This document shows positions 7,142-16,097 of a DNA stretch of 64,000 nt, piece after piece. Origin of the DNA: Sphingobacterium paludis. Its GTDB lineage: Bacteria; Bacteroidota; Bacteroidia; Sphingobacteriales; Sphingobacteriaceae. Numbering within the stretch: position 1 is the first letter of the stretch; each line of letters opens with the position of its first letter. The stretch lies in contig NZ_SNZV01000004.1 of the NCBI RefSeq assembly GCF_004364125.1, positions 430,189 to 494,188 of the forward strand, in the 5' to 3' direction. The notes below the pieces were generated by a model. It was not told the origin of the DNA and did no database searches. It worked only from the letters and a program-made list of their open reading frames with translations. Position numbers and translations under genes: made by a program.

Positions 7142-8185
7142 ATGGAAATCGATGATGTCAAAATCTCACGCAAAAAGCCGATGTATCCTGTTGGGGCGGG
7201 CCTCTTGAAGTATTTGCGGATGTACCAGCGGGATGCTAAACTGCCTGTTGCTTACAAAGATTTGTTGAATTTTACGGAAACGGTTCCCGTGATGGATAAA
7301 AATGGCCAGGATACTTTTTGGGAAACCCCACTTTATCCGCCTTATCTGCAAGATCAACTTTACGAAGGTCTGAAAGTGGTCTATGCTATCTTAAAAGCCT
7401 CCGGAAATACGCGTATTGTCGAACATAAAATTATCGATCGTATAGAATACTGCGCATTCGGTAACACCAGGCCATTTCGTGTGCGGATTATTAATAGGTT
7501 AAACGATGTATACGATTACTTTTACATCAAGCAGGCAGACGCATCACGCATTTATGGTTTGGAGTTGGAGGAAATTTTGTCCCCCAACCAAGTGAATTAC
7601 TTAGTGGACCGGGACACGTTGGTTGAGGAGCACATCGTAGGCATTCCGGGCGACGTGTTTACGAAAGGAAACATCTTTAATCCCGATTACAACCAAACCC
7701 GTATCGCCAAAGAGTTTGTTAAATTTAATGAACGCTGTATTATTTCGCTGCTTGGCGATATGCGAGCCTATAATTTTGTCATGCAGATCACACCAGATTT
7801 TGACGATTTCCAATTTCGTATCCGTGCGATTGATTTTGATCAGCAGTTTTACGAAGGCAACCCCAGAGTGTATATGCCCCAGTATTTTAAAGAGAATCTA
7901 CCGTATGTTAGATTAGCCATGGAGCATCTCAATGAAAAAACGGTTTTGCAATATCAGCAGGAAGAGCGTTCTTCCATCGTACACCGGGTACGTAGCGAAC
8001 GCCATCGCATCAAAGACCTTAGGGATGCATCTAAGCAACAACAGTTGTCAACGGATGAGAATATTGCGCTTTTACGGGAAGGCTATGCCTCGTTCTATGC
8101 CAATGAAGCATATTACAAGTGTCGGAGCATGACCGATATCGTAGAACTGAATGTGAAGAATGTGATCAGACAGGTGAAACTTTAG
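7142..8185 (+). CDS. Uncharacterised protein with protein-kinase-like motifs
   Basis: 347 residues, soluble, no signal peptide. I do not recognise the family by name. Residues about 125-240 show a pattern like a kinase or aminoglycoside-phosphotransferase core: a beta-strand lysine (YFYIK, K130), a glutamate in the following helix (LELEEIL, about 141-144), a hinge-like LVEEHIVGIPGDVF, a catalytic-loop-like GDMRAYNF with D206 and N211 five residues apart as in HRDxxxxN loops, and IDFD (D231) where a metal-binding DFG/DFD would be. The typical His before the catalytic Asp is absent. Residues 270-310 are charged and helical. The end overlaps the convergent ruvC by 4 nt. The kinase idea is inference from spacing. 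Confidence 0.6.
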   Translation: MEIDDVKISRKKPMYPVGAGLLKYLRMYQRDAKLPVAYKDLLNFTETVPVMDKNGQDTFWETPLYPPYLQDQLYEGLKVVYAILKASGNTRIVEHKIIDRIEYCAFGNTRPFRVRIINRLNDVYDYFYIKQADASRIYGLELEEILSPNQVNYLVDRDTLVEEHIVGIPGDVFTKGNIFNPDYNQTRIAKEFVKFNERCIISLLGDMRAYNFVMQITPDFDDFQFRIRAIDFDQQFYEGNPRVYMPQYFKENLPYVRLAMEHLNEKTVLQYQQEERSSIVHRVRSERHRIKDLRDASKQQQLSTDENIALLREGYASFYANEAYYKCRSMTDIVELNVKNVIRQVKL

Positions 8186-8745
8186 CGAACTCGCTTTTCA
8201 TTATCTTTGACGAAGGCCTCCCAACCGGTGTAACTTTTGCTTCCGCTACTTAGGTTTTGCTGGAAGGCATGGCAAACAGCGACAGCTAAACCATCTGTTG
8301 CATCCAAAAACTGCGGTGTCTCATCAAATTTAAGTATCGTCTTCAGCATCGCTGCTACTTGCTCTTTGCTGGCATTTCCACTTCCAGTAACCGCTTGTTT
8401 TATTTTTCGAGGAGAATATTCAAATATCGGAATATCGAAGTTTAATGCTGCAGCCATGGCTACGCCCTGCGCTCGCCCGAGTTTCAGCATCACTTGAACA
8501 TTTTTTCCATAAAACGGTGCTTCGAGAGCCACGCAATCGGGTTTGTATTCTTCGACCAATGCAGATGTCTTTTTGAAAATGCGCTGTAGTTTGAGTCCGT
8601 GGTCATCGAGGTGCCCCATCTTTACAACACCCAAAGAGATAAGCTCCACCTTCTGCCCAACTTGTTTTATAATTCCATAACCAAGCACAACGGTCCCGGG
8701 GTCAATACCTAATATAATCCGTTCTTTAGCCTTTTCTCTCTGCAT
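8182..8745 (-). CDS. ruvC: Holliday junction endonuclease RuvC
   Basis: Resolves four-way DNA junctions as a homodimer with RuvAB. RNase-H-like fold with the four acidic metal ligands visible: D15 in GIDPGTV, Glu in LEAPFYGKN (about residue 75), and the paired aspartates in FLDATDGLAVA near residue 148. SGNASKEQVA is also a family signature. 187 residues, normal length. ruvA and ruvB are not nearby. Converges with, and slightly overlaps, the gene at 7142. Confidence 0.95.
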   Translation of the reverse strand: MQREKAKERIILGIDPGTVVLGYGIIKQVGQKVELISLGVVKMGHLDDHGLKLQRIFKKTSALVEEYKPDCVALEAPFYGKNVQVMLKLGRAQGVAMAAALNFDIPIFEYSPRKIKQAVTGSGNASKEQVAAMLKTILKFDETPQFLDATDGLAVAVCHAFQQNLSSGSKSYTGWEAFVKDNEKRVR

Positions 8746-8872
8746 ACCGCAATATTACAATTAATAGCGGATATTTAGGCTTTCTTGCCCGTAATATGAC
8801 GTATTGTGGCCGTGGTGCCTATTTGTCATAATGGCCATTGTTAAGTTAAGATGTCGTTAAAAATTAGTAACA

Positions 8873-9868
8873 TTGTGCTTTTATTTTGAGTACTTGACAA
8901 AACAGCGGAAGAAATACCTGAATCTTTTCATTAAACTCCTCATTGTAGGACTTGCCTGTTGGTTTATCGTTACGAAAGTTTCGAATCAAAAAAACCTTGT
9001 TGAGTTTCAGCTACTCTTAGCGAGCACGCCTGCTTGGACCGTGCGCTTGACCTTGGGGGTGGTCGTCGTGATGATGCTTATTAATTGGGCAATTGAAGTC
9101 GTCAAATGGAAATTCTTAAGTCGAAAGATCGAGTATATCAGCTGGTGGACAGCCATTAGGTCTGTTTTTTGCGGGCTAACATGGGCCATTTTTACACCGA
9201 ATAGGATCGGAGAGTATGGCGGACGTGTGCTGCTTTTGAAACCGGCGAATAGAGCCACCGGTGCGGTAGCAATGGGGGTGGGCTTGTTCGCGCAATTGGT
9301 ATTGACAAGCTTTTTTGGCGCTTTAAGTATCGCTTGGTTTGTTTCTACTTATCTTCCCACACCAACAGCAGTGAAATTTGGTATTTGGCTAATTGGCATA
9401 ATTTACGCCGGTACCTTTCTGGTATTGTATTTCAATGTGCACTGGATTGATGGAATCGTAGGGAGGTTTAAGTTTCTAAAAAAAATAAAGCCCTTTTTTT
9501 CCATTCTGGAAGATTTCAGTGGCCGCGAGCTCTGGCATGTTCTTTTGCTTTCTTTGGCTCGGTTTTTCATCTTTACCTCGCAGTACATTGTTTTGATGCT
9601 GGTTTTTTTACCCGGCATGCCTCTCGCAGCGATGGTATTTATGATTTTTATCCTGTTTTTTATTCAGTCTGCCGTGCCTTCCCTTGATATCTTTGATTTC
9701 AGTGTGCGAAGTTTTGTGGCAAGTAACCTCTATAGCTATATCACTACCCAAGAGATTGCCGTCATGGCCATCGTGTCTTGCATATGGTTTGTAAATTTGA
9801 TCTTACCGGCAATTGTCGGCTCAGTCTTCGTGTTCAATGTTAATTATGTCAATAGCAACAAGTCTTGA
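8873..9868 (+). CDS. UPF0104/lysylphosphatidylglycerol-synthase-type integral membrane protein
   Basis: 331 residues with about eight predicted membrane segments (first at ~18-38). It resembles the membrane domain shared by MprF flippases and AglD-type proteins (LPG_synthase_TM); FTPNRIGEYGGRVLLL matches the conserved pattern of that family. No synthase domain is present, so the protein is only the membrane part and may move or organise lipids or glycolipids. No ATG lies near the 5' end; TTG at 8873 is the longest choice and the true start is uncertain. The next gene, a GT2 glycosyltransferase, overlaps its end, implying joint function. Confidence 0.8.
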   Translation: MCFYFEYLTKQRKKYLNLFIKLLIVGLACWFIVTKVSNQKNLVEFQLLLASTPAWTVRLTLGVVVVMMLINWAIEVVKWKFLSRKIEYISWWTAIRSVFCGLTWAIFTPNRIGEYGGRVLLLKPANRATGAVAMGVGLFAQLVLTSFFGALSIAWFVSTYLPTPTAVKFGIWLIGIIYAGTFLVLYFNVHWIDGIVGRFKFLKKIKPFFSILEDFSGRELWHVLLLSLARFFIFTSQYIVLMLVFLPGMPLAAMVFMIFILFFIQSAVPSLDIFDFSVRSFVASNLYSYITTQEIAVMAIVSCIWFVNLILPAIVGSVFVFNVNYVNSNKS

Positions 9869-10991
9869 TATCTTTCTAATCGTAACCACCATCATATATA
9901 CATTGCTCGTTTTGTATATGCGAAGAGGTTGGTCACGTAATGCTTCGCTGTCTCCGGAACAAGCGCCCGTTAGGATTGCTTCAAAAGTTTCTGTGTTGAT
10001 TGCTGCCAGAAACGAAGAGGCAAATATCGCGCGTACCCTCGATTGCATAATGGGGCAAGATTTCCTGCAAGAGAAGTTCGAAGTTATAGTTGTTGATGAT
10101 CATTCTACAGATAGTACGGCGTCCATTGTGGCATCGTATGCGGATCGCGGCGTAAAACTTATCCAACTGAACGAGGGCGATAAATTAAACTCCTATAAAA
10201 AACTGGCGATCAGTAGAGCGATCGCTGAAGCCACCGGTGATATTATTGTAACGACGGATGCAGATTGCCGTATGGGCAAAAATTGGTTATCCACCGTTAT
10301 CGGTTATTTCGAAAACAAAAATGCCATGATGTTGTCATCTCCGGTTGTGTACTCGGAGGAGAAAAGCTATTTCGAACGGCTGCAAACCTTGGAGTTCCTA
10401 TACCTGATCGGCTTGGGTGCTGCCGGTATCGGTAATAGACATCCTACTACATGCAACGGCGCAAATCTAGCCTATCGGCGGGATGCGTTTTATGCCATGG
10501 GGGGCTTTACAGGTATCGATAATGTGGCATCTGGTGATGATGAGTTGTTGCTGCATAAGGTGGCTGAGCAGCATGCCGATCGTGTTTGGTTTTGCAAGTC
10601 GCCGTTGGCCATCGTGTATACGGATGCTAAGCCTAATCTGGCATCTTTTATTAGCCAACGCCGGCGCTGGGCGTCTAAGAGCACAAAGTACAAAGACAAG
10701 CGTGTTGTGGCATTAGGTGTGGCGATTTGGCTCTTCAACCTGGCCCTGTTGGCCGGGGCCATACACTTCTTGGTGGATTTGCCCCATGTGCATACGTTGT
10801 TTATAGGCGCCATTGCGCTAAAGTTGTTGGCGGAACTCGTTTTCATAGCGCCTCTATGCCGTTTTGCGAAGCGCAATAGCTTATTATGGAATTTGCCTTT
10901 GTTATCTTTTATCCACGCGGTGTACTTGGTTTATATCGGCGTAGCTGGTAATATCGGGAAATATCAGTGGAAAGGTAGAAAGGTAAATTAA
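9846..10991 (+). CDS. Membrane-anchored family 2 glycosyltransferase
   Basis: Starts with one membrane helix (residues 8-25), then a GT-A domain: SVLIAARNEE, VVDDHSTDST, the metal-binding TDADC, GANLAYRR, the catalytic-base region SGDDELLLHK, and QRRRW, a pattern shared with processive GT2 enzymes. Two or three membrane helices close the protein. It probably transfers a sugar to a lipid or nascent polymer at the inner membrane. The ATG at 9846 is chosen (381 residues); an ATG at 9837 is also possible. It overlaps the UPF0104 gene by about 20 nt. Confidence 0.88.
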   Translation: MSIATSLDIFLIVTTIIYTLLVLYMRRGWSRNASLSPEQAPVRIASKVSVLIAARNEEANIARTLDCIMGQDFLQEKFEVIVVDDHSTDSTASIVASYADRGVKLIQLNEGDKLNSYKKLAISRAIAEATGDIIVTTDADCRMGKNWLSTVIGYFENKNAMMLSSPVVYSEEKSYFERLQTLEFLYLIGLGAAGIGNRHPTTCNGANLAYRRDAFYAMGGFTGIDNVASGDDELLLHKVAEQHADRVWFCKSPLAIVYTDAKPNLASFISQRRRWASKSTKYKDKRVVALGVAIWLFNLALLAGAIHFLVDLPHVHTLFIGAIALKLLAELVFIAPLCRFAKRNSLLWNLPLLSFIHAVYLVYIGVAGNIGKYQWKGRKVN

Positions 10992-11729
10992 TTACCCTTC
11001 AACTTCCTTGCGTAAAATATCTTCTGCTTTTTTTACCACTTCTTCAGCCGTTAGACCTGTTATATCGATAGGATCTAATACCTCCCAACGCATGTGCGTA
11101 AATGGTCGCAAAGGGAACATGCCATAGGCGACCATGCGGTAGGAACCTTTAATGGCGATGGGCACAACTAATGCCTCGGGTACCTTTTTCAATAAGGTCG
11201 CTATACCGCCGATAGAAAACGATTTCATCTTTCCGGTGCGCGTGCGCGTACCTTCCGGAAAAATAAAGGCAGACCAATTCTTATTCTTCATATTCTCCGC
11301 GAGTTTCAGAATTTCTGATATGGACTGTTTCGGATCTTTTCTATCAATGTTCGCTGCGCCACCGTGTATAAGGTTGAACGAGATGCTTGGAATGCCTGCC
11401 TGAGCCAGCTCTATCTTTGAGATAAATTTCCCGTGAAATCTTCGAAGAAAGTAGATCATTGGCGGAATATCATAGGTACTCTGATGGTTAGCGATAAATA
11501 TGATCGGTTTTCCGAGTGGGATGTTTTTGTTGTCAATAAACCGCGTCGGGTTAAAAAGTGTATAGTTGCACGCGACGAGAAGGCCATTTAGCATATCTAC
11601 ACTTCGCTTATGAGCCGCATATCCGCCTAACTTAAGGCACAACCATTGGATAGGATGGAACAGCAGCAAGGCCAGTGAAAAACTGAGGTAGAAGACGGGG
11701 GTAAGAACAAAGCCAATTACTTTTCTCAT
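10992..11729 (-). CDS. 1-acyl-sn-glycerol-3-phosphate acyltransferase (PlsC family)
   Basis: Transfers a fatty acyl chain to a lysophospholipid-type acceptor at the membrane. Seen: N-terminal hydrophobic segment (1-30), the catalytic NHQSTYD (HxxxxD), an FISKIELA acceptor region, and FPEGTRTRTG (the glycerophosphate-binding motif). 245 residues, normal. It abuts the convergent glycosyltransferase end to end with no terminator between. Several PlsC paralogues are usual in this phylum, so the acceptor is not certain. Confidence 0.9.
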   Translation of the reverse strand: MRKVIGFVLTPVFYLSFSLALLLFHPIQWLCLKLGGYAAHKRSVDMLNGLLVACNYTLFNPTRFIDNKNIPLGKPIIFIANHQSTYDIPPMIYFLRRFHGKFISKIELAQAGIPSISFNLIHGGAANIDRKDPKQSISEILKLAENMKNKNWSAFIFPEGTRTRTGKMKSFSIGGIATLLKKVPEALVVPIAIKGSYRMVAYGMFPLRPFTHMRWEVLDPIDITGLTAEEVVKKAEDILRKEVEG

Positions 11730-11983
11730 GTCAAAAATTTTGCAAATATACTATTATTCGAACGAATGTATAAAATGGTCGGTTGCGTTTTGCCCATTAT
11801 TCAAAGTTTGGTCGACAATTTGCTACTATGGCGATAGATGGTCTTGAGCTTTGGATGGGAGATTAGCACAGGAGATGTGCACGATCGCTAAACACCAATA
11901 CGGAAGAAAATATCCGGGCGTAGGGAATTCGTGGACGATAAGCAGCACATTCCAATGGCCTTTAAAAAACACATGACTTGCAG

Positions 11984-13336
11984 ATGAAATATACTATACT
12001 ATTCGTTGTATTGCTTTTAAGTTCTTGTATGGGCTTCGGTCAGAAAATGGAGGGCAGTTGGAAAGGTGCAGTTGCTATCCAGGGTACGGATCTGCCCATC
12101 ATATTTCACCTTACTGCGGGCAAGGATGGAAAATGGACCGGTGATATGGTCAGTCCGGCACAGTCGGCAACGCGCGTGCCGTTTAGTAAAGTTGATGTCG
12201 TTGGAGATTCTATCCAAGTAGCGGTTCAGAAAATCGGCCTTACCTTTAATGGAAAGTTGGTTCACGGAAAGCTGCAGGGCGTTTTCGAACAAAGGCAGTT
12301 TAAAGCACCGTTGGTTCTGCAGCCTTTTAAGGAACAAGTGAAGAAAAGGCCCCAGGAGCCCATTCCTCCGTATAGTTATGATACCTTGGATGTGACCTTC
12401 GCGAATGCGTTTGACGCGGTTAACTTGTCGGGGACCTTATCTTATCCGAGAGGCGCCGGCAAACATCCTGCTGTTATTCTAGTTACCGGCAGCGGCCCTC
12501 AAGATCGGGATGAAACGATTGAAGGGCATAAGCCATTTAAGGTGATTGCAGACTATTTAACGAAGCGCGGTGTCGTGGTATTACGCTATGATGAGCGTGG
12601 GGTTGGCAAGTCAGGCGGCAATTATACGACGAGCACCATAGGCGATTTTAGTAAAGATGCCATAGCTGCGCTGGAATTTCTTAGCAAACAAAAGCAGGTA
12701 GACACAAAGCGCATCGGCATAATCGGGCACAGCGAGGGCGGGCTCATTGCGCAACTTATCGCCGGACAACGATCGGCCAAGGTCAATTTCGTAGCCTTAC
12801 TTGCTGCACCAACCATAGCCATAGATTCCCTCATGCTGTTACAAGCTTACGAAATAGGGAAGGTGCAAGGATTGTCTGAGGGAGAACTGAGGCGGGCTAA
12901 AGAAATAAATCGACGTAATTTTGCGATAGTTAAAAGCCCCGCTAAGGAGCAGCAAGCTTATCAGCAAATCTTAAAAAATATGTCTCCCGTATTTCCTAAC
13001 CCGAGTCAGCAACAGGAGAATGAGCTGAAGATGTTATTGCTCCCTTCTTACCGCTATTTCATGCGCATAGAACCTGTGCCCTTCATCAAAAAGATAGCCG
13101 TTCCCGTGTTTGCGGTATTTGGAACAAAAGATCTTCAAGTGCCTTTTGCCCCCAATTTAGAAAGCCTGTCTGACAACCTTCCGAAAAGGGAAGGCCACTT
13201 TTTGAAAGCGTATGAGGGGCTCAATCACCTTTTTCAGCATACCAAAACAGGGGCGCCCTCGGAATATGGCAATTTGGAAGAAACATTCAGCGATACCGTT
13301 CTCCGGGATTTAGCAGCGTGGATTGCAGACCGATAA
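11984..13336 (+). CDS. Secreted/lipid-anchored alpha/beta hydrolase (serine aminopeptidase S33-like)
   Basis: 450 residues from the ATG at 11984 (a TTG at 11978 in frame is less likely). A signal sequence ends at LLSSCMGFGQ, with Cys15 a possible lipobox cysteine. Residues ~20-120 form a beta-rich N-terminal domain of the kind found before Bacteroidota S33-like hydrolases; ~130-450 is an alpha/beta hydrolase with the oxyanion segment VTGSGPQDRD, the nucleophile in GHSEGG, a late Asp in GTKDLQVP and His in GLNHLFQ. Probably an exported esterase or peptidase; substrate unknown. Confidence 0.85.
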   Translation: MKYTILFVVLLLSSCMGFGQKMEGSWKGAVAIQGTDLPIIFHLTAGKDGKWTGDMVSPAQSATRVPFSKVDVVGDSIQVAVQKIGLTFNGKLVHGKLQGVFEQRQFKAPLVLQPFKEQVKKRPQEPIPPYSYDTLDVTFANAFDAVNLSGTLSYPRGAGKHPAVILVTGSGPQDRDETIEGHKPFKVIADYLTKRGVVVLRYDERGVGKSGGNYTTSTIGDFSKDAIAALEFLSKQKQVDTKRIGIIGHSEGGLIAQLIAGQRSAKVNFVALLAAPTIAIDSLMLLQAYEIGKVQGLSEGELRRAKEINRRNFAIVKSPAKEQQAYQQILKNMSPVFPNPSQQQENELKMLLLPSYRYFMRIEPVPFIKKIAVPVFAVFGTKDLQVPFAPNLESLSDNLPKREGHFLKAYEGLNHLFQHTKTGAPSEYGNLEETFSDTVLRDLAAWIADR

Positions 13337-13364
13337 GCCTATTGTCTGCGCTACTTTCGTGGAC

Positions 13365-14075
13365 TTAAGGAGTTGTATTAGCCACCGGTAATACTTTACC
13401 GTTATAATATTTGTGTCCGTTTTCCGCAAATTCAGCCACGTATCGTCCCATCTCGAAGGCCAGCGTACCGGCTTCTACACCCGGAAATGCAGCTTCAAAC
13501 ATCTCGGTTTGTGCAGATCCTAAGGCCAGGCAATTCACTTTTATCCCCTGCGGCTTAAGCTCTTCGGCTAGACATTCCGTCAATACTGCAAGTGCTCCTT
13601 TACTAGCGGAGTATGCGGATAAGCCAGGAAACTTCGATGAACCCTGGAAACCACCCATACTCCCGATGTTGACGATATGCCCACCACTTTTCATTAACGG
13701 TGCCACATGTTTTATCATATTGACAGTGCCCAACAAGTTGGTCTGTAAAACTTGTCCAAACTCTTCCAAACTTGTTTCTAAAAATGGTTTATTTAGCAAC
13801 ACGCCCGCATTATTGATTAAGATGTCTACGGAATCAAATTTTGAGCTGATGTACGGGACTAACGATCCTACGTAATCATCATACACAATATCAAATTTTG
13901 CAGGATACAATTTTCCGCCATCCGGATTGAGGGAGGATGCTATTTCATGCAGTTTACGTAATTTATCTGCTGATCGGGCAAGGGCAATAACATGGTTGTC
14001 TTTATTTGCGGTTAAGTCTAATACCGCTTCAAAGCCGATGCCGCTGCTTGCTCCTGTGATAATAATATTCGCCAT
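13365..14075 (-). CDS. Short-chain dehydrogenase/reductase
   Basis: 236 residues with every classical SDR hallmark: TGASSGIG (cofactor loop, residues 7-14), NNAG, the Ser in NIGSMGG, and YSASK (catalytic Tyr/Lys). The start at 14075 puts the cofactor motif right at the N-terminus, as expected. Only 5 nt follow the upstream UPF0104 gene (14081-14995), so they are likely cotranscribed. Substrate cannot be deduced. Confidence 0.9.
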   Translation of the reverse strand: MANIIITGASSGIGFEAVLDLTANKDNHVIALARSADKLRKLHEIASSLNPDGGKLYPAKFDIVYDDYVGSLVPYISSKFDSVDILINNAGVLLNKPFLETSLEEFGQVLQTNLLGTVNMIKHVAPLMKSGGHIVNIGSMGGFQGSSKFPGLSAYSASKGALAVLTECLAEELKPQGIKVNCLALGSAQTEMFEAAFPGVEAGTLAFEMGRYVAEFAENGHKYYNGKVLPVANTTP

Positions 14076-14080
14076 AGTGG

Positions 14081-14995
14081 TTATTCCTCTTTGTTTAATT
14101 CCTGTTCAATTTCATCCGCTGATGGCAGTTTCTCCGCCCCTAAACGTTTTGGTCGCACAATATAATAAATTCCTGATGAGGCCACCAATAGCGAAATCAC
14201 ATAGAATGTGAGGCTAATGAGCACAGCGAGATGCTCATTCAGCTGGAAATATTCAGCACCGAAAGTCATCAAAGACTCGCGAAGCCCTACCCCGCCAAGA
14301 ATAGATGGTACGATGGCTACTAACGATGACAACAGGAAGATCAATAAATAGGGGGAGAATTTACCGTCGAAATTCAGTGCATATAAAATGGATATGGCAC
14401 AAAGCGTTTGTAGACCTTGCACCGCAAGAGCCTTCGCATGGGTGATGATAAATTGCTGGAAAAAGGGTCTAAAAAATAAGTGTAAGAAATATAAATACGT
14501 TGCGGTACCTATAACCAATATGCAGATAGTGACCGTATTGGGGATAGCTAGCCGGGGCATAAACATGACCAAGCATCCCGTTATTATCGTTAAGGCCCAT
14601 AAGCCGCTCAACCGATCAAAGAAGACAGCACTCAAGATCTTTCGGCCTTTCACGTCGTAATTCTTTTTCAGAAAGTAGATTTTGTACCCGTCGCCGCCGA
14701 TGCCCCCAGGGAGGAAGAAATTATAGAGCAAGCCAAGTTGGTATAGCCGGAAATTGTAACGCTCGCTTAGGTTTAGACCAATAACCCTTAAAAAACTGTT
14801 CAACCGGGATGAGGCAATAATTTGCGAGCAAACATAACATACTAAAGCCAGTAGCAGATATGCAAGGTTGCAATCTTCCAGCGCGCTTCCAAGATCTTTA
14901 AAGGAGATCTTTTGTGATACCCAGAACAGTGCGCCCAAGGTGATAACAACCTTCAGCATGTTTTTTACTATTGACCAAGATTTTTTTTTGCCCAT
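14081..14995 (-). CDS. UPF0104/lysylphosphatidylglycerol-synthase-type membrane protein (second copy)
   Basis: 304 residues with about eight membrane helices; the family motif YNFFLPGGIGGDGYKIYFL is near residue 95. It is related in family, but not closely in sequence, to the protein at 8873. Upstream of and almost touching the SDR. Members of this family are MprF-like flippases or unknown transporters of lipid-linked molecules; I cannot say which here. The C-terminus is charged and cytoplasmic. Confidence 0.85.
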   Translation of the reverse strand: MGKKKSWSIVKNMLKVVITLGALFWVSQKISFKDLGSALEDCNLAYLLLALVCYVCSQIIASSRLNSFLRVIGLNLSERYNFRLYQLGLLYNFFLPGGIGGDGYKIYFLKKNYDVKGRKILSAVFFDRLSGLWALTIITGCLVMFMPRLAIPNTVTICILVIGTATYLYFLHLFFRPFFQQFIITHAKALAVQGLQTLCAISILYALNFDGKFSPYLLIFLLSSLVAIVPSILGGVGLRESLMTFGAEYFQLNEHLAVLISLTFYVISLLVASSGIYYIVRPKRLGAEKLPSADEIEQELNKEE

Positions 14996-15045
14996 AATTC
15001 GCCGTTTCTCTTATTTAATAGCCTGTGAATAATAAAATATGGTTT

Positions 15046-15363
15046 TTATTGAAACATAGCCAGTACCCGGGTGTAAAATAGAATGAGATATAAACATACA
15101 AAAACACCTGAGAGCGTGAGTAACCAGTTGTATTCCAATTTTGTATACTTGTTGCGTAACACCATGATGAGGATAGCAATAAAAGATAGAATCAATAAAA
15201 CGGGCGCAGCAATAGACCAAGGGTTGGGAAAGGATATTTGTGATGCCATAGCATCCGGTCTTGTGAAATACAAAATGATTGGCAGAGCGATAAGGATAAC
15301 CGTGATCCGCAAAATGGCCTTGGCGACAATTTTGCTTATGGTATGATTTTTGGATGATGTCAT
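15046..15363 (-). CDS. Small integral membrane protein of unknown function
   Basis: 105 residues, three hydrophobic segments (about 16-35, 50-68, 80-100) separated by short basic loops, starting at an ATG. It sits 50 nt upstream of the second UPF0104 gene on the same strand and could share its transcript. A minus-strand -7-like box (CAAAAATA read on the plus strand, near 15394) lies 30 nt upstream. Family not recognised. Confidence 0.65.
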   Translation of the reverse strand: MTSSKNHTISKIVAKAILRITVILIALPIILYFTRPDAMASQISFPNPWSIAAPVLLILSFIAILIMVLRNKYTKLEYNWLLTLSGVFVCLYLILFYTRVLAMFQ

Positions 15364-15376
15364 CGACGCAATTTTT

Positions 15377-15384
15377 TATATTTG
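15377..15384 (+). promoter_or_regulatory. Predicted -7 box for the lipoprotein gene
   Basis: TATATTTG, a perfect TAnnTTTG, lies 37 nt before the ATG at 15422. A TTTG at 15349-15352 is 24 nt upstream, wider than the usual 19-21 nt. Confidence 0.5.
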
Positions 15385-15421
15385 CGAATATAGTCAAAAA
15401 TAAAAAACTAAATTTTACATT

Positions 15422-15985
15422 ATGCGAAAACATATCCTATCTGTATTGGCCACGTTAGCGATTGTATTGGTTTTGGGCTCTTGTGGAGCGCAACGGAAAT
15501 CTACTTCTACCAGCGCTGGGGCATCAACCGCTGCCGGTGCAAGTGGTCCATCTGCCGGACAATGGCGGAGCGGTTTGAAAGGGAAGTGGGTTTTAAATTC
15601 AGTGGATAGAGAAGATATTCCGGCTGCATATACCATCAAGAATATTTTTGATGAAGCTCCAGTTGACTGCTTTATCGGTAGTGTTTGGAATTTGCCAGGC
15701 GGAAACTACCGCGGTACAATAACGTTCAATGCGGCCGGCACATTGTGTGCTGATGGCGCTGTGCGTACGATTGTTTGGTCGGTATTTGATGGCAAGAACA
15801 ATGCGGAGTATCCTCAGTTTCAGTTTAAGAAGATCTATTCCGGAGAGAAAGCATCTAATGTTACCTCGGGCTATCGGTTAAACCTTTCGTATTCCGACGG
15901 TCAATCCCTTGTTATGCGTATGCCAATCCCTTTAGATAATGGCACCGGATTTCTTGTCCTCAACTTTAGTAGAATACAAGACTAA
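15422..15985 (+). CDS. Lipoprotein, lipocalin-like
   Basis: 187 residues. Type II signal peptide with lipobox VLGSC (Cys about residue 21), a Ser/Ala/Gly/Thr-rich linker (25-45), then a small beta domain (GKWVLNSVD, YRGTITFN, LVLNFSRIQD) with the strand pattern of Bacteroidota lipocalin-like proteins. Probably anchored in the outer membrane facing the periplasm. It has its own promoter and terminator, so it is monocistronic. Function unknown. Confidence 0.75.
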   Translation: MRKHILSVLATLAIVLVLGSCGAQRKSTSTSAGASTAAGASGPSAGQWRSGLKGKWVLNSVDREDIPAAYTIKNIFDEAPVDCFIGSVWNLPGGNYRGTITFNAAGTLCADGAVRTIVWSVFDGKNNAEYPQFQFKKIYSGEKASNVTSGYRLNLSYSDGQSLVMRMPIPLDNGTGFLVLNFSRIQD

Positions 15986-15995
15986 GTTTTAAAGT

Positions 15996-16026
15996 AGCCA
16001 CGGCAACCCGCCGTGGCTTTCTTATT
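15996..16026 (+). terminator. Intrinsic terminator of the lipoprotein gene
   Basis: Perfect 8-bp stem AGCCACGG/CCGTGGCT (15996-16003, 16011-16018), 7-nt loop, then a T-rich tail. Confidence 0.85.
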
Positions 16027-16097
16027 TCCCCTTTGTGAACGACACCTATTAGGGAAACACGTAAATATTTATATTTTTGCGTATTGTTTTGGAGAAT

